From Mytilus californianus (lineage: Eukaryota > Mollusca > Bivalvia > Mytilida > Mytilidae), in assembly GCF_021869535.1 (NCBI RefSeq), contig NW_026262679.1:80349143-80413142 (forward strand): a stretch of 64,000 bases of DNA, written 5' to 3'. Within the stretch, counting starts at the first letter, position 1, and every line of letters starts with the position of its first letter. Shown here piece after piece: positions 22,501-35,985 of the stretch. The notes below the pieces were generated by a model. The model did not search any database, was not told the origin of the DNA, and saw only the letters and a list, made by a program, of their open reading frames with translations. The position numbers and the translations under genes are program-made.

Positions 22501-23134
22501 CCCATCGAATAACTCTGTCTCATTGGTATATAAACTTCATATAGGGTTTATACCCATCGAAAAACTTTATCTCATTTATGTTTGAACGATAAATATAGTT
22601 TATACTAATCGAAAACCTCTGTCTCATTTATGTTTAAACGATAAATATGGTTTATACTAATCGAGGAACTCTGTCGAATTGTTGTTTGAACGTTATATAG
22701 GGTTTATACCCATCGAATAACACTGTCTCATTGGTGCATAAACTTCATATAGGGTTTATATCCATCGATAAAATTTCTCTCATTTATGTTTGAGCTATAA
22801 ATATGGTTTATTCTAATCGAATACCTCTGTCTTATTGTTGTTTGAACGTTATATAGGGTTTATTCCCATCGAATAATTTTGTCTCATTGGTGTATGAACG
22901 TTATATAGGATTTATACCCATCAAAAAACTTTGTCTCATTTATGTATATACGATAAATATGGTTTATACCCATCGAATAACTCTGTCTCATTGTTGTTTG
23001 AACGTTATTTAGGGTTTATACCCATCGAATAACTCTGTCTCATTGTTGTTTGAACATTATATAGGGTTTATAACCATCGAATAACTCTGTCTCATTGGTG
23101 TATAAACGATGTATAGGGTTTATACCCATCGAAA

Positions 23135-26100
23135 AACTCTGTCTCATTGTTGTTTGAGCGCTATATAGGGTTTATACCCATCGAATAACTCTGTTTCGTT
23201 GTTGTTTGAACGTTGTATAGGGTTTATACCCATCAAATAACTGTGTCTCATTACTGTATGAACATTGTTTAGGGTTTATACCCATCGAATAACTCTGTCT
23301 TATTGGTGTATGAACGTTATATAGGGTTTATACCCATCGAATAACTCTGTCTCATTGGTGTATAAACTTCATATAGGGTTTATACCCATCGAAAAACTTT
23401 GTCTCATTTATTTATGAACGATAAATATGGTTTATACCCATCGAATAACACTGTCTCATTGGTGTATTAACTTCATATAGGGTTTATACGAATCGAAAAC
23501 TTTTTCTCATTTATGTATGAACGATAAATATGGTTTATACCCATCGAATAACTCTGTCTCATTGTTGTTTGAACGTTATATAGGGTTTATTCCCATCGAA
23601 TTACTCTGTCTCATTGGTGTATGAACGTTATATAGGATTTATACCCATCGAATAACTCTGTCTCATTCGTGTATAAACTTCATATAGGGTTTATACCCAT
23701 CGAAAAACTTTGTCTCATTTATGTTTGAACGATAAATATGGTTTATACTAATCGAATAACTCTGTCTCCTTGTTGTTTGAACGTTATATATGGTTTATAC
23801 CCATCGAATAACTCTGTCTCATTGGTGTATGAACATTGTTTAGGGTTTATACCCATCGAATAAATCTGTCTTATTGGTGTTTATACGTTATATAGGGTTT
23901 ATATCCATCGAATAACTCTGTCTCATTGGTGTGTAAACTTCATATAGGGTTTGTACCCATCGAAAAACTTTGTCTCATTTATGTTTGAACGATAAATATG
24001 GTTTAAACTAATTGAATATCTCTGTCTCCTTGTTGTTTGAACGTTATATAGGGTTTATACCCATCGAATAACTCTGTCTCATTGGTGTATGAACATTGTT
24101 TAGGGTTTATACCCATCGAATAAATCTGTCTTATTGGTGTTTATACGTTATATAGGGTTTATACCCATCGAATAACTCTGTCTCATTGGTGTATAAACTT
24201 CATATAGGGTTTATACCCATCGAAAAACTCTGTCTCATTTATTTATGAACGATAAATATGGTTTATACCCATCGAATAACACTGTCTCATTGGTGTATAA
24301 ACTTGATATAGGGTTTATACGAATCGAAAAACTTTTTCTCATTTATGTATGAACGATAAATATGGTTTATACCCATCGAATAACTCTGTCTTATTGTTGT
24401 TTGAACGTTATATAGGGTTTATTCTAATCGAATTACTCTGTCTCATTGGTGTATGAACGTTATATAGGATTTATACCCATCGAATAACTCTGTCTCATTC
24501 GTGTATAAACTTCATATAGGGTTTATACCCATCGAAAAACTTTGTCTCATTTATGTAAGAACGAAAAATATGGTTTATACTCATCGAAAAACTCTGTCTC
24601 ATTGTTGTTTGAACGTTATATAGGGTTTATACCCATCGAATAACTCTGTTTCGTTGTTGTTTGAACGTTGTATAGGGTTTATACCCATCAAATAACTCTG
24701 TCTCATTAGTGTATGAACATTGTTTAGGGTTTATACCCATCGAATAACTCTGTCTTATTGGTGTATGAACGTTATATAGGGTTTATACCCATCGAATAAC
24801 TCTGTCTCATTGGTGTATAAACTTCATATAGGGTTTATACCCATCGAAAAAGTTTGTCTCATTTATTTATGAACGATAAATATGGTTTATACCCATCGAA
24901 CAACACTGTCTCATTGGTGTATTAACTTCATATAGGGTTTATACGAATCGAAAACTTTTTCTCATTTATGTATGAACGATAAATATGGTTTATACCCATC
25001 GAATAACTCTGTCTCATTGTTGTTTGAACGTTATCTAGGGTTTATTCCCATCGAATTACTCTGTCTCATTGGTGTATGAACGTTATATAGGATTTATACC
25101 CATCGAATAACTCTGTCTCATTCGTGTATAAACTTCATATAGGGTTTATACCCATCGAAAAACTTTGTCTCATTTATGTTTGAACGATAAATATGGTTTA
25201 TACTAATCGAATAACTCTGTCTCCTTGTTGTTTGAACGTTATATATGGTTTATACCCATTGAATAACTCTGTCTCATTGGTGTATGAACATTGTTTAGGG
25301 TTTATACCCATCGAATAAATCTGTCTTATTGGTGTTTATACGTTATATAGGGTTTATATCCATCGAATAACTCTGTCTCATTGGTGTATAAACTTCATAT
25401 AGGGTTTATACCCATCGAAAAACTTTGTCTCATTTATGTTTGAACGATAAATATGGTTTATACTAATTGAATAGCTCTGTCTCCTTGTTGTTTGAACGTT
25501 ATATAGGGTTTATACCCATCGAATAACTCTGTCTCATTGGTGTATGAACATTGTTTAGGGTTTATACCCATCGAATAACTCTTTCTTATTGGTGTATGAA
25601 CGTTATATAGGGTTTATACCCATCGAATAACTCTGTCTCATTCGTGTATAAACTTCATATAGGGTTTATACCCATCGAAAAACTTTGTCTCATTTATGTT
25701 TGAACGATAAATATGGTTTATACTAATTGAATAGCTCTGTCTCCTTGTTGTTTGAACGTTATATAGGGTTTATACCCATCGAAAAACTCTGTCTCATTTA
25801 TGTATGAACGAAAAATATGGTTTATACTCATCAAAAAACTCTGTCTCATTGTTGTTAGAACGTTATATAGGGTTTATACCCATCGAATAACTCTGTTTCG
25901 TTGTTGTATGAACATTGTTTAGGGTTTATACCCATCGAATAACTCTGTCTTTTTGGTGTATGAACGTTATATAGGGTTTATACCCATCGAATAACTCTGT
26001 CTCATTGGTGTATAAACTTCATATAGGGTTTATACCCATCGAAAAACTTTGTCTCATTTATTTATGAACGATAAATATGGTTTATACCCATCGAATAACA

Positions 26101-28350
26101 CTGTCTCATTGGTGTATTAACTTCATATAGGGTTTATACGAATCGAAAAACTTTTTCTCATTTATGTATGAACGATAAATTTGGTTTATACCCATCGAAT
26201 AACTCTGTCTCATTGTTGTTTGAACGTTATATAGGGTTTATTCCCATCGAATTACTCTGTCTCATTGGTGTATGAACGTTATATAGGGTTTATATCCATC
26301 GAATAACTCTGTCTCATTGGTGTATAAACTTCATATAGGGTTTATACCCATCGAAAAACTTTGTCTCATTTATGTTTGAACGATAAATATGGTTTATACT
26401 AATTGAATAGCTCTGTCTCCTTGTTGTTTGAACGTTATATAGGGTTTATACCCATCGAATAACTCTGTCTCATTGGTGTATGAACATTGTTTAGGGTTTA
26501 TACCCATCGAATAACTCTGTCTCATTGGTGTATAAACTTCATATAGGGTTTATACCCATCGAAAAACTCTGTCTCATTTATTTATGAACGATAAATATGG
26601 TTTATACCCATCGAATAACACTGTCTCATTGGTGTATAAACTTGATATAGGGTTTATACGAATCGAAAACCTTTTTCTCATTTATGTATGAACGATAAAT
26701 ATGGTTTATACCCATCGAATAACTCTGTCTTATTGTTGTTTGAACGTTATATAGGGTTTATTCCCATCGAATTACTCCTTCTCATTGGTGTATGAACGTT
26801 ATATAGGATTTATACCAATCGAATAACTCTGTCTCATTCGTGTATAAACTTCATATAGGGTTTATACCCATCGAAAAACTTTGTCTCATTTATGTATGAA
26901 CGAAAAATATGGTTTATACTCATCGAAAAACTCTGTCTCATTGTTGTTTGAGCGCTATATAGGGTTTATACCCATCGAATAACTCTGTTTCGTTGTTGTT
27001 TGAACGTTGTATAGGGTTTATACCCATCAAATAACTGTGTCTCATTACTGTATGAACATTGTTTAGGGTTTATACCCATCGAATAACTCTGTCTTATTGG
27101 TGTATGAACGTTATATAGGGTTTATACCCATCGAATAACTCTGTCTCATTGGTGTATAAACTTCATATAGGGTTTATACCCATCGAAAAACTTTGTCTCA
27201 TTTATTTATGAACGATAAATATGGTTTATACCCATCGAATAACACTGTCTCATTGGTGTATTAACTTCATATAGGGTTTATACGAATCGAAAACTTTTTC
27301 TCATTTATGTATGAACGATAAATATGGTTTATACCCATCGAATAACTCTGTCTCATTGTTGTTTGAACGTTATATAGGGTTTATTCCCATCGAATTACTC
27401 TGTCTCATTGGTGTATGAACGTTATATAGGATTTATACCCATCGAATAACTCTGTCTCATTCGTGTATAAACTTCATATAGGGTTTATACCCATCGAAAA
27501 ACTTTGTCTCATTTATGTTTGAACGATAAATATGGTTTATACTAATCGAATAACTCTGTCTCCTTGTTGTTTGAACGTTATATATGGTTTATACCCATCG
27601 AATAACTCTGTCTCATTGGTGTATGAACATTGTTTAGGGTTTATACCCATCGAATAAATCTGTCTTATTGGTGTTTATACGTTATATAGGGTTTATATCC
27701 ATCGAATAACTCTGTCTCATTGGTGTGTAAACTTCATATAGGGTTTGTACCCATCGAAAAACTTTGTCTCATTTATGTTTGAACGATAAATATGGTTTAA
27801 ACTAATTGAATATCTCTGTCTCCTTGTTGTTTGAACGTTATATAGGGTTTATACCCATCGAATAACTCTGTCTCATTGGTGTATGAACATTGTTTAGGGT
27901 TTATACCCATCGAATAAATCTGTCTTATTGGTGTTTATACGTTATATAGGGTTTATACCCATCGAATAACTCTGTCTCATTGGTGTATAAACTTCATATA
28001 GGGTTTATACCCATCGAAAAACTCTGTCTCATTTATTTATGAACGATAAATATGGTTTATACCCATCGAATAACACTGTCTCATTGGTGTATAAACTTGA
28101 TATAGGGTTTATACGAATCGAAAAACTTTTTCTCATTTATGTATGAACGATAAATATGGTTTATACCCATCGAATAACTCTGTCTTATTGTTGTTTGAAC
28201 GTTATATAGGGTTTATTCTAATCGAATTACTCTGTCTCATTGGTGTATGAACGTTATATAGGATTTATACCCATCGAATAACTCTGTCTCATTCGTGTAT
28301 AAACTTCATATAGGGTTTATACCCATCGAAAAACTTTGTCTCATTTATGT
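23135..28350. repeat. 3,794-bp-spaced duplicated block (about 1.4 kb)
   Basis: GAGCGCTATATAGGG at 23156 and 26950, and the GTGTGTAAACTTC variant at 23931 and 27725, share an offset of 3,794 bp. Duplicated segments run about 23.13-24.55 kb and 26.93-28.35 kb. A related partial copy sits 1,455 bp downstream of the first (GTATTAACTTC at 23464 and 24919). Confidence 0.8.
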
Positions 28351-29450
28351 TTGAACGATAAATATGGTTTATACTAATCGAATAACTCTGTCTCCTTGTT
28401 GTTTGAACGTTATATATGGTTTATACCCATTGAATAACTCTGTCTCATTGGTGTATGAACATTGTTTAGGGTTTATACCCATCGAATAAATCTGTCTTAT
28501 TGGTGTTTATACGTTATATAGGGTTTATATCCATCGAATAACTCTGTCTCATTGGTGTATAAACTTCATATAGGGTTTATACCCATCGAAAAACTTTGTC
28601 TCATTTATGTTTGAACGATAAATATGGTTTATACTAATTGAATAGCTCTGTCTCCTTGTTGTTTGAACGTTATATAGGGTTTATACCCATCGAATAACTC
28701 TGTCTCATTGGTGTATGAACATTGTTTAGGGTTTATACCCATCGAATAACTCTTTCTTATTGGTGTATGAACGTTATATAGGGTTTATACCCATCGAATA
28801 ACTCTGTCTCATTCGTGTATAAACTTCATATAGGGTTTATACCCATCGAAAAACTTTGTCTCATTTATGTTTGAACGATAAATATGGTTTATACTAATTG
28901 AATAGCTCTGTCTCCTTGTTGTTTGAACGTTATATAGGGTTTATACCCATCGAAAAACTCTGTCTCATTTATGTATGAACGAAAAATATGGTTTATACTC
29001 ATCAAAAAACTCTGTCTCATTGTTGTTAGAACGTTATATAGGGTTTATACCCATCGAATAACTCTGTTTCGTTGTTGTATGAACATTGTTTAGGGTTTAT
29101 ACCCATCGAATAACTCTGTCTTTTTGGTGTATGAACGTTATATAGGGTTTATACCCATCGAATAACTCTGTATCATTGGTGTATAAACTTCATATAGGGT
29201 TTATACCCATCGAAAAACTTTGTCTCATTTATTTATGAACGATAAATATGGTTTATACCCATCGAATAACACTGTCTCATTGGTGTATTAACTTCATATA
29301 GGGTTTATACGAATCGAAAAACTTTTTCTCATTTATGTATGAACGATAAATTTGGTTTATACCCATCGAATAACTCTGTCTCATTGTTGTTTGAACGTTA
29401 TATAGGGTTTATTCCCATCGAATTACTCTGTCTCATTGGTGTATGAACGT
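25000..29450. repeat. 3,171-bp-spaced duplicated block (about 1.3 kb)
   Basis: The CCCATTGAATAAC variant recurs at 25260 and 28431. It is followed in both copies by CTCTTTCTTATT and ACTCATCAAAAAACTC variants, over about 25.0-26.28 kb and 28.17-29.45 kb. Its offset differs from that of the adjacent 3,794-bp block, so this region is a mosaic of separate exchange events. Confidence 0.78.
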
Positions 29451-32400
29451 TATATAGGATTTATACCCATCGAATAAATCTGTCTCATTCGTGTATAAAC
29501 TTCATATAGGGTTTATACCCATCGAAAAACTTTGTCTCATTTATGTATGAACGAAAAATATGGTTTATACTCATCCAAAAACTCTGTCTCATTGTTGTTT
29601 GAACGTTATATAGGGTTTATACCCATCGAATAACTCTGTCTCGTTGTTGTTTGAACGCTATATAGGGTTTATATCCATCGATTAACTCTGTTTCATTGGT
29701 TTATGAACATTTTACCCATCGAAAAACTTTGTCTCATTTATGTATGAACGATAAATATGGTTTATACCCATCGAATAACTCTGTCCCATTGTTATTTGAA
29801 CATTATATAGAGTTGATACCCATCGAATAACTCTGTCTCATTGGTATATAAACTTCATATAGGGTTTATACCCATCGAAAAACTTTGTCTCATTTATGTT
29901 TGAACGATAAATATAGTTTATACTAATCGAAAAACGTTGTCTCATTTATGTTTGAACGATAAATATGGTTTATACTAATCGAGGAACTCTGGCTTATTGT
30001 TGTTTGAACGTTATATAGGGTTAATACCCATCGAATAACACTGTCTCATTGGTGTATAAACTTCATATAGGGTTTATATCCATCGATAAAATTTATCTCA
30101 TTTATGTTTGAACGATAAATATGGTTTATACTAATCGAATACCTCTGTCTCATTGTTGTTTGAACGTTATATAGGGTTTATTCCCATCGAATAACTCTGT
30201 CTCATTGGTGTATGAACGTTATATAGGATTTATACCAATCAAAAAACTTTGTCTCATTTATGTATGAAAGATAAATATGGTTTATACCCATCGAATAACT
30301 TTGTATCATTGTTGTTTGAACGTTATATAGGGTTTATACCCATCGAATAACTCTGTCTCATTGTTGTTTGAACATTATATAGGGTTTATACCCATCGAAT
30401 AACTCTGTCTCATTGGTGTATAAACGATGTATAGGGTTTATACCCATCGAAAAACTTTGTCTCATTTATGTTTTAGCGATAAATATGGTTTATACTAATC
30501 GAATAGCTCTGTCTCATTGTTGTTTGAACGTTATATAGGGTTTATACCCATCGAATAACTCTGTCTCATTGGTATATAAACTTCATATAGGGTTTATACC
30601 CATCGAATAACTCTGTCTCATTGGTGTATGAACATTGTTTAGAGTTTATACCCATCGAATAACTCTGTCTTATTGGTGTATAAACTTCATATAGGGTTTA
30701 TACCCATCTAAAAACTTTGTTTCATTTATGTTTGAACGATAAATATGGTTTATACTAATCGAATAACTCTGTCTCATTGTTGTTTGAACGTTATATATGG
30801 TTTATACCCATCGAATAACTCTGTCTCATTGGTGTATGAACATTGTTAAGGGTTTATACCCATCGAATAACTCTGTCTTATTGGTGTATGAACGTTATAT
30901 ATAGTTTATACCCTTCGAATAACTCTGTCTCATTGGTGTATAAACTTCATATAGGGTTTATACCCATCGAAAAACTTTGTCTCATTTATGTTTCAACGAT
31001 AAATATGGTTTATACCCATCGAATAACTCTGTCTCATTGTTGTTTGAACGTTATATAGGGTTTATTCCCATCGAATTACTCTGTCTCATTGGTGCATGAA
31101 CGTTATATAGGGATTTATACCCATTGAATAACTCTGTCTCATTGATGTATAAACTTCATATAGGGTTTATACCCATCGAAAAACTTTGTCTCATTTATGT
31201 ATGAACGATAAATATTGTTTATACCCATCGAATAACTCTGTCTTATTGTTGTTTGAACGTTATATAGGGTTTATACCCATCGAATAACTCTGTCTCATTG
31301 GTGTATAAACGATGTATAGGGTTTATATCTATCTGAAAACTTTTTCTCATTGGTGTATGAACGTCACATAGTGTTTATACCCTTCGAATAACTCTGTCTT
31401 ATTGGTGTATGAACGTCATATAGGGTTTCTACCCATCGAATAACTCTGTCTCATTGGTGTATGAACGTTTAATAGGATGTATACCCATCGAATAAATCTG
31501 TCTCATTAGTGTATGAACATTGTTTAGGGTTTATACCTATCGAATACCTCTGTCTTATTAGTGTATGAACGTTATATAGAGTTTATACCCATCGAATAAC
31601 TCTGTCTCATTGGTGTATGAACGTTATATAGGATGTATACCCATCGAATAACTCTGTCTCATTGGTGTATGAACATTGTTAAGGGTTTATTCCCATCGAA
31701 TAACTCTGTCTTATTGGTTTATGAACGTTATATATAGTTGATACCCATCGAATAACTCTGTCTCATTGGTGTATAAACTTCATATAGGGTTTATACCCAT
31801 CGAAAAACTTTGTCTCATTTATGTTTCAACGATAAATATGTTTAATACTAATCGAATAACACTGTCTCATTGGTGTATAAACTTCATATAGGGTTTATAC
31901 CCATCGAAAACGTTTTCTCATATATGTATGAACGATAAATATGGTTTATACCCATCGAATAACTCTGTCTCGTTGTTGTTTGAACGTTATATAGGGTTTA
32001 TACCCATCGATAACTCTGTCTCATTGGTGTATGAACATTGTTTATGGTTTATACCCATCGAACAACTCTGTCTTATTGGTGTATGCACATTGTTTAGGGT
32101 TTATACCCATCGAATAACTCTGTCTCATTGGTGTATGAACATTGTTTAGGGTTTATACCCATCGATTAACTCTGTCTTATTGGTGTATGAACGTTATATA
32201 GGGTTTATACCCATCGAATAACTCTGTCTCATTGGTGTATAAACTTCATATAGGGTTTATACCCATCGAAAAACTTTGTCTCATTTATTTATGAACGATA
32301 AATATGGTTTATACCCATCGAATAACACTGTCTCATTGGTGTATAGACTTCATATTGGGTTTATACCCATCGAAAAACGTTTTCTCATCTATGTATGAAC

Positions 32401-33642
32401 GATAAATATGGTTTATACCCATCGAATAACTCTGTCTCGTTGTTGTTTGAACGTTATATAGGGTTTATACCCATCGATAACTCTGTCTCATTGGTGTATG
32501 AACATTGTTTAGGTTTTATACCCATCGAATAACTCTGTTTTATTGGTGTATTAACGTTATATAGGGTTTATACCCATCGAATAACTCTGTCTCGTTGGTG
32601 TATGAACATTGTTTTGGGTTTAAACCCATCGAATAACTCTGTTTTATTGGTGTATTAACGTTATATAGGGTTTATACCCATCGAAAAACTTTGTCTCATT
32701 TATGTATGAATGATAAATATGGTTTATATCCATCGAATAACTCTGTTTCATTGTTGTTTGAACGTTATATAGAGTTTATACCCATCGAATAACTCTGTCT
32801 CATCGGTATATAAACTTCATATAGGGTTTATACCCATCGAAAAACTTTGTCTCATTTATGTCTGAACGAAAAATATGGTTTATACTAATCGAATAACTCT
32901 GTCTCATTGTTGTTTGAACGTTATATAGGGTTTATACCCATCGAATAACTCTGCCTCATTGGTGTATGAACATTGTTTAGGGTTTATTCCCATCGAATAA
33001 CTCTGTCTTATTGGTGTATGAACGTTATATAGGGTTTATACCTATCTAAGAACTTTGTCTCATTGGTGTATGAACGTCAAATAGGGTTTATACAATTCGA
33101 ATAACTCTGTCTCATTGGTGTATGAACGTCATATAGGGTTTTACCCATCGAATAACTGTGTCTTATTGGTGTATGAACGTTATATAGAGTTTATACCCAT
33201 CGAATAACTCTGTCTCATTGGTGTATAAACTTTATATAGGGTCTATACCCATCGAAAAACTTTGTCTCATTTATGTTTTAACGATAAATATGGTTTATAC
33301 TAATCGAATAACTCTGTCTCATTGTTGTTTGAACGTTATATATAGGGTTTATACCCATCGAATAACTCTGTCTCATTGGTGTAAAAACTTCATATAGGGT
33401 TTATACCCATCGAAAAACTTTGTCTCATTTATTAATGAACGATAAATATGGTTTATACCCATCGAATAACACTGTCTAATTGGTGTATAAACTTCATATA
33501 GGGTTTATATCCATCGAAAAACTTTGTCTCATTTATGTTTGAACGATAAATATGGTTTATACTAATAGAATAGCTCTGTCTCATTGTTGTTTGAACGTTA
33601 TATAGGGTTTATACCCATCGAATAACTCTGTCTCATTGGTGT

Positions 33643-33740
33643 ATGATAAAATTGAGAATGGAAATGGGGAATGTGTCAAAGAGACAACAACCCGACCATA
33701 GAACAGACAACAGCAGAAGGTCACCAACAGGTTTTCATGA
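33643..33740. repeat. 4-bp direct repeats (ATGA) flanking the 90-bp insertion
   Basis: ATGA at 33643-33646 and again at 33737-33740 brackets foreign sequence. Removing the insert and one ATGA restores the normal GGTGTATGAACATTG of the monomer. It is short enough to be chance but fits a target-site duplication. Confidence 0.5.
33647..33736 (+). mobile_element. 90-bp fragment of a dispersed bivalve repeat
   Basis: This is the only non-satellite sequence outside the island. It contains GAGAATGGAAATGGGGAATG, then GTGTCAAAGAGACAACAACC, then CAGCAGAAGGTCACCAACAG. From memory this wording is very frequent in Mytilus and other bivalve transcripts as part of a longer interspersed repeat, of which only the first part would be present here. 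It has no ORF. The attribution is recall, not a search; the non-satellite nature is certain. Confidence 0.7.
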
Positions 33741-34989
33741 ACATTGTTAAGGGTTTATACCCATCGAATAACTCTGTTTTATTGGTGTATGAACGTTATA
33801 TAGGGCTTATACCCATCGAATAACTCTGTCTCATTGGTGTATAAACTTCATATAGGGTTTATACCCATCGAAAAACTTTGTCTCATTTATTTATGAACGA
33901 TAAATATGGTTTATACCCATCGAATAACACTGATTCATTAGTGTATAAACTTCATATAGGGTTTATACGAATCGAAAAACTTTTTCTCATTTATGTATGA
34001 ACGATACATATGGTTTATACCCATCGAATAACTCTGTCTCATTGTTGTTTGAACGTTATATAGGGTTTATTCCCATCGAATTACTCTGTCTCATTGGTGT
34101 ATAAACTTCATATAGGGTTTATACCCTTCGAAAAACTTTGTCTCATTTATGTAATTACTATGAACGATAAATATGGTTTATACCCATCGAATAACTCTGT
34201 GTCATTGTTGTTTGAATGTTATATAGGGTTTATTCCCATCGAATTACTCTGTCTCATTGGTGTATGAACGTTATATAGGATTTATACCCATCGAATAACT
34301 CTGTCTCATTGGTGTATAAACTTCATATAGGGTTTATACCCATCAAAAAACTTTGTCTCATTTTTGTATGAACGATAAATATGGTTTATACGCATCGAAT
34401 AACTCTGTCTCATTGTTATTTGAACGTTATATAGGGTTTATACCCATCGAATAACTCTGTCTCATTGTTTTTGAACGTTATATAGGGTTTATACCCATCG
34501 TATAACTCTGTCTCATTGGTGTATAAACGATGTATAGGGTTTATACCAATCTAAAAACTTTGTCTCTTTGGTGTATGAACGTCACATAGGGTTTATACCC
34601 TTCGAATAACTCTGTCTCATTGGTGTATGAACGTCATATAGGGTTTATACCCATCGAATAACTCTGTCTCATTGGTGTATGAACGTTATATAGGATGTAT
34701 ACCCATCGAATAACTCTGTCTCATTGGTGTATGAACATTGTTTAGGGTTTATACCCATCGAATAACTCTGTCTTATTGGTGTATGAACGTTATATAGAGT
34801 TTATACCCATCGAATAACTCTGTCTCATTGGTATATGAACGTTATATAGGATGCATACCCATCGAATAACTCTGTCTCATTGGTGTATGAACATTGTTTA
34901 GGGTTTATATCCATCGAATAACTCTGTGTTATTGGTGTATGAACGTTATATAGAGTTTATACCCATCGAATAACTCTATCTCATTGTAG

Positions 34990-35985
34990 TAGAAACTTCA
35001 TATAGGATTTATACCCATCGAAAAACTTTGTATCATTTATTTATGAACGATAAATATGGTTTATACCCACCGAATAACACTGTCTCATTGGTGTATAAAC
35101 TTCATATAGGGTTTATACCCATCGAAAAACTTTTTCTCATTTATGTATGAACGATAAATATGGTTTATACCCATCGAATAACTCTGTCTCGTTGGTGTTT
35201 GAACGTTGTATAGGGTTTATACCAATCGAATAACTCTCTCTCGTTGGTGTATGAACATTGTTTAGGGTTTATACCCATCGAATAACTCTGTCTTATTGGT
35301 GTATGAACGTTATATAGAGTCTATACCCATCGAATAACTCTGTCTCATTGGTGTATAAACTTCATATAGGGTTTATACCCATCGAAAAACTTTGTATCAT
35401 TTATTTATGAACGATAAATATGGTTTATACCCATCGAATAACACTGTCTCATTGGTGTATAAACTTCATATAGGGTTTATACCCATCGAAAAACTTTTTC
35501 TCATTTATGTATGAACGATAAATATGGTTTATACCCATCGAATAACTCTGTCTCGTTGTTGTTTGAACGTTGTATAGGGTTTATACCAATCGAATAACTC
35601 TGTCTCATTGGTGTAGTAACATTGTTTAGGGTTTATACCCATCAAATAACTCTGTCTTATTGATGTATGAACGTCATATCTCTGTCTCATAACACTGTCT
35701 CATTGGTGTATAAACTTCATATAGGGTTTATGTATGAACGATAAATATGGTTTATACCCATCGAATAACTCTGTCTCGTTGTTGTTTGAACGTTGTATAG
35801 GGTTTATACCAATCGAATAACTCTGTCTCATTGGTGTAGGAACATTGTTTAGGGTTTATACCCATCGAATAACTCTGTCTTATTGGTGTATGAACGTCAT
35901 ATCTCTGTCTCATAACACTGTCTCATTGGTGTATAAACTTCATATAGGGTTTATACCCATCGAAAAACTTTTTCTCATTTATGTA
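34990..35985. repeat. 364-bp and 223-bp local duplications with a broken monomer
   Basis: The TATCATTTATTTATG variant at 35031 recurs at 35395, an offset of seven monomers. Just downstream, an aberrant junction CGTCATATCTCTGTCTCATA occurs at 35672 and 35895, an offset of 223 bp that is not a monomer multiple. One truncated monomer was thus created first and then copied with its neighbours. Confidence 0.75.

Larger units (their letters stand above)
12871..33646 (+). repeat. 52-bp satellite array, right arm, proximal part
   Basis: The array resumes in the same orientation and phase directly after the 7-bp repeat that closes the island, so the island interrupts one array rather than joining two. 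Monomer subtypes are those of the left arm. This segment holds the strongest nested duplications: offsets of 2807 bp (13.8-19.4 kb), 519 bp (19.0-20.0 kb), 1250 bp (20.3-22.2 kb), and 3794 and 3171 bp (23.1-29.4 kb). It ends where a 90-bp foreign sequence interrupts a monomer. No gene is visible in it. Confidence 0.97.

Noticed and set aside
30843-32149. Open frames of 60-90 codons inside the satellite (30843-31058, 31928-32149, and similar ones at 6806, 47822, 50930 and 53795)
   Set aside because: They arise because three 52-bp monomers make 156 bp, a multiple of three, and they persist only where a monomer has GAAAAAC instead of GAATAAC and so loses a stop. The peptides simply repeat with a 52-residue period.
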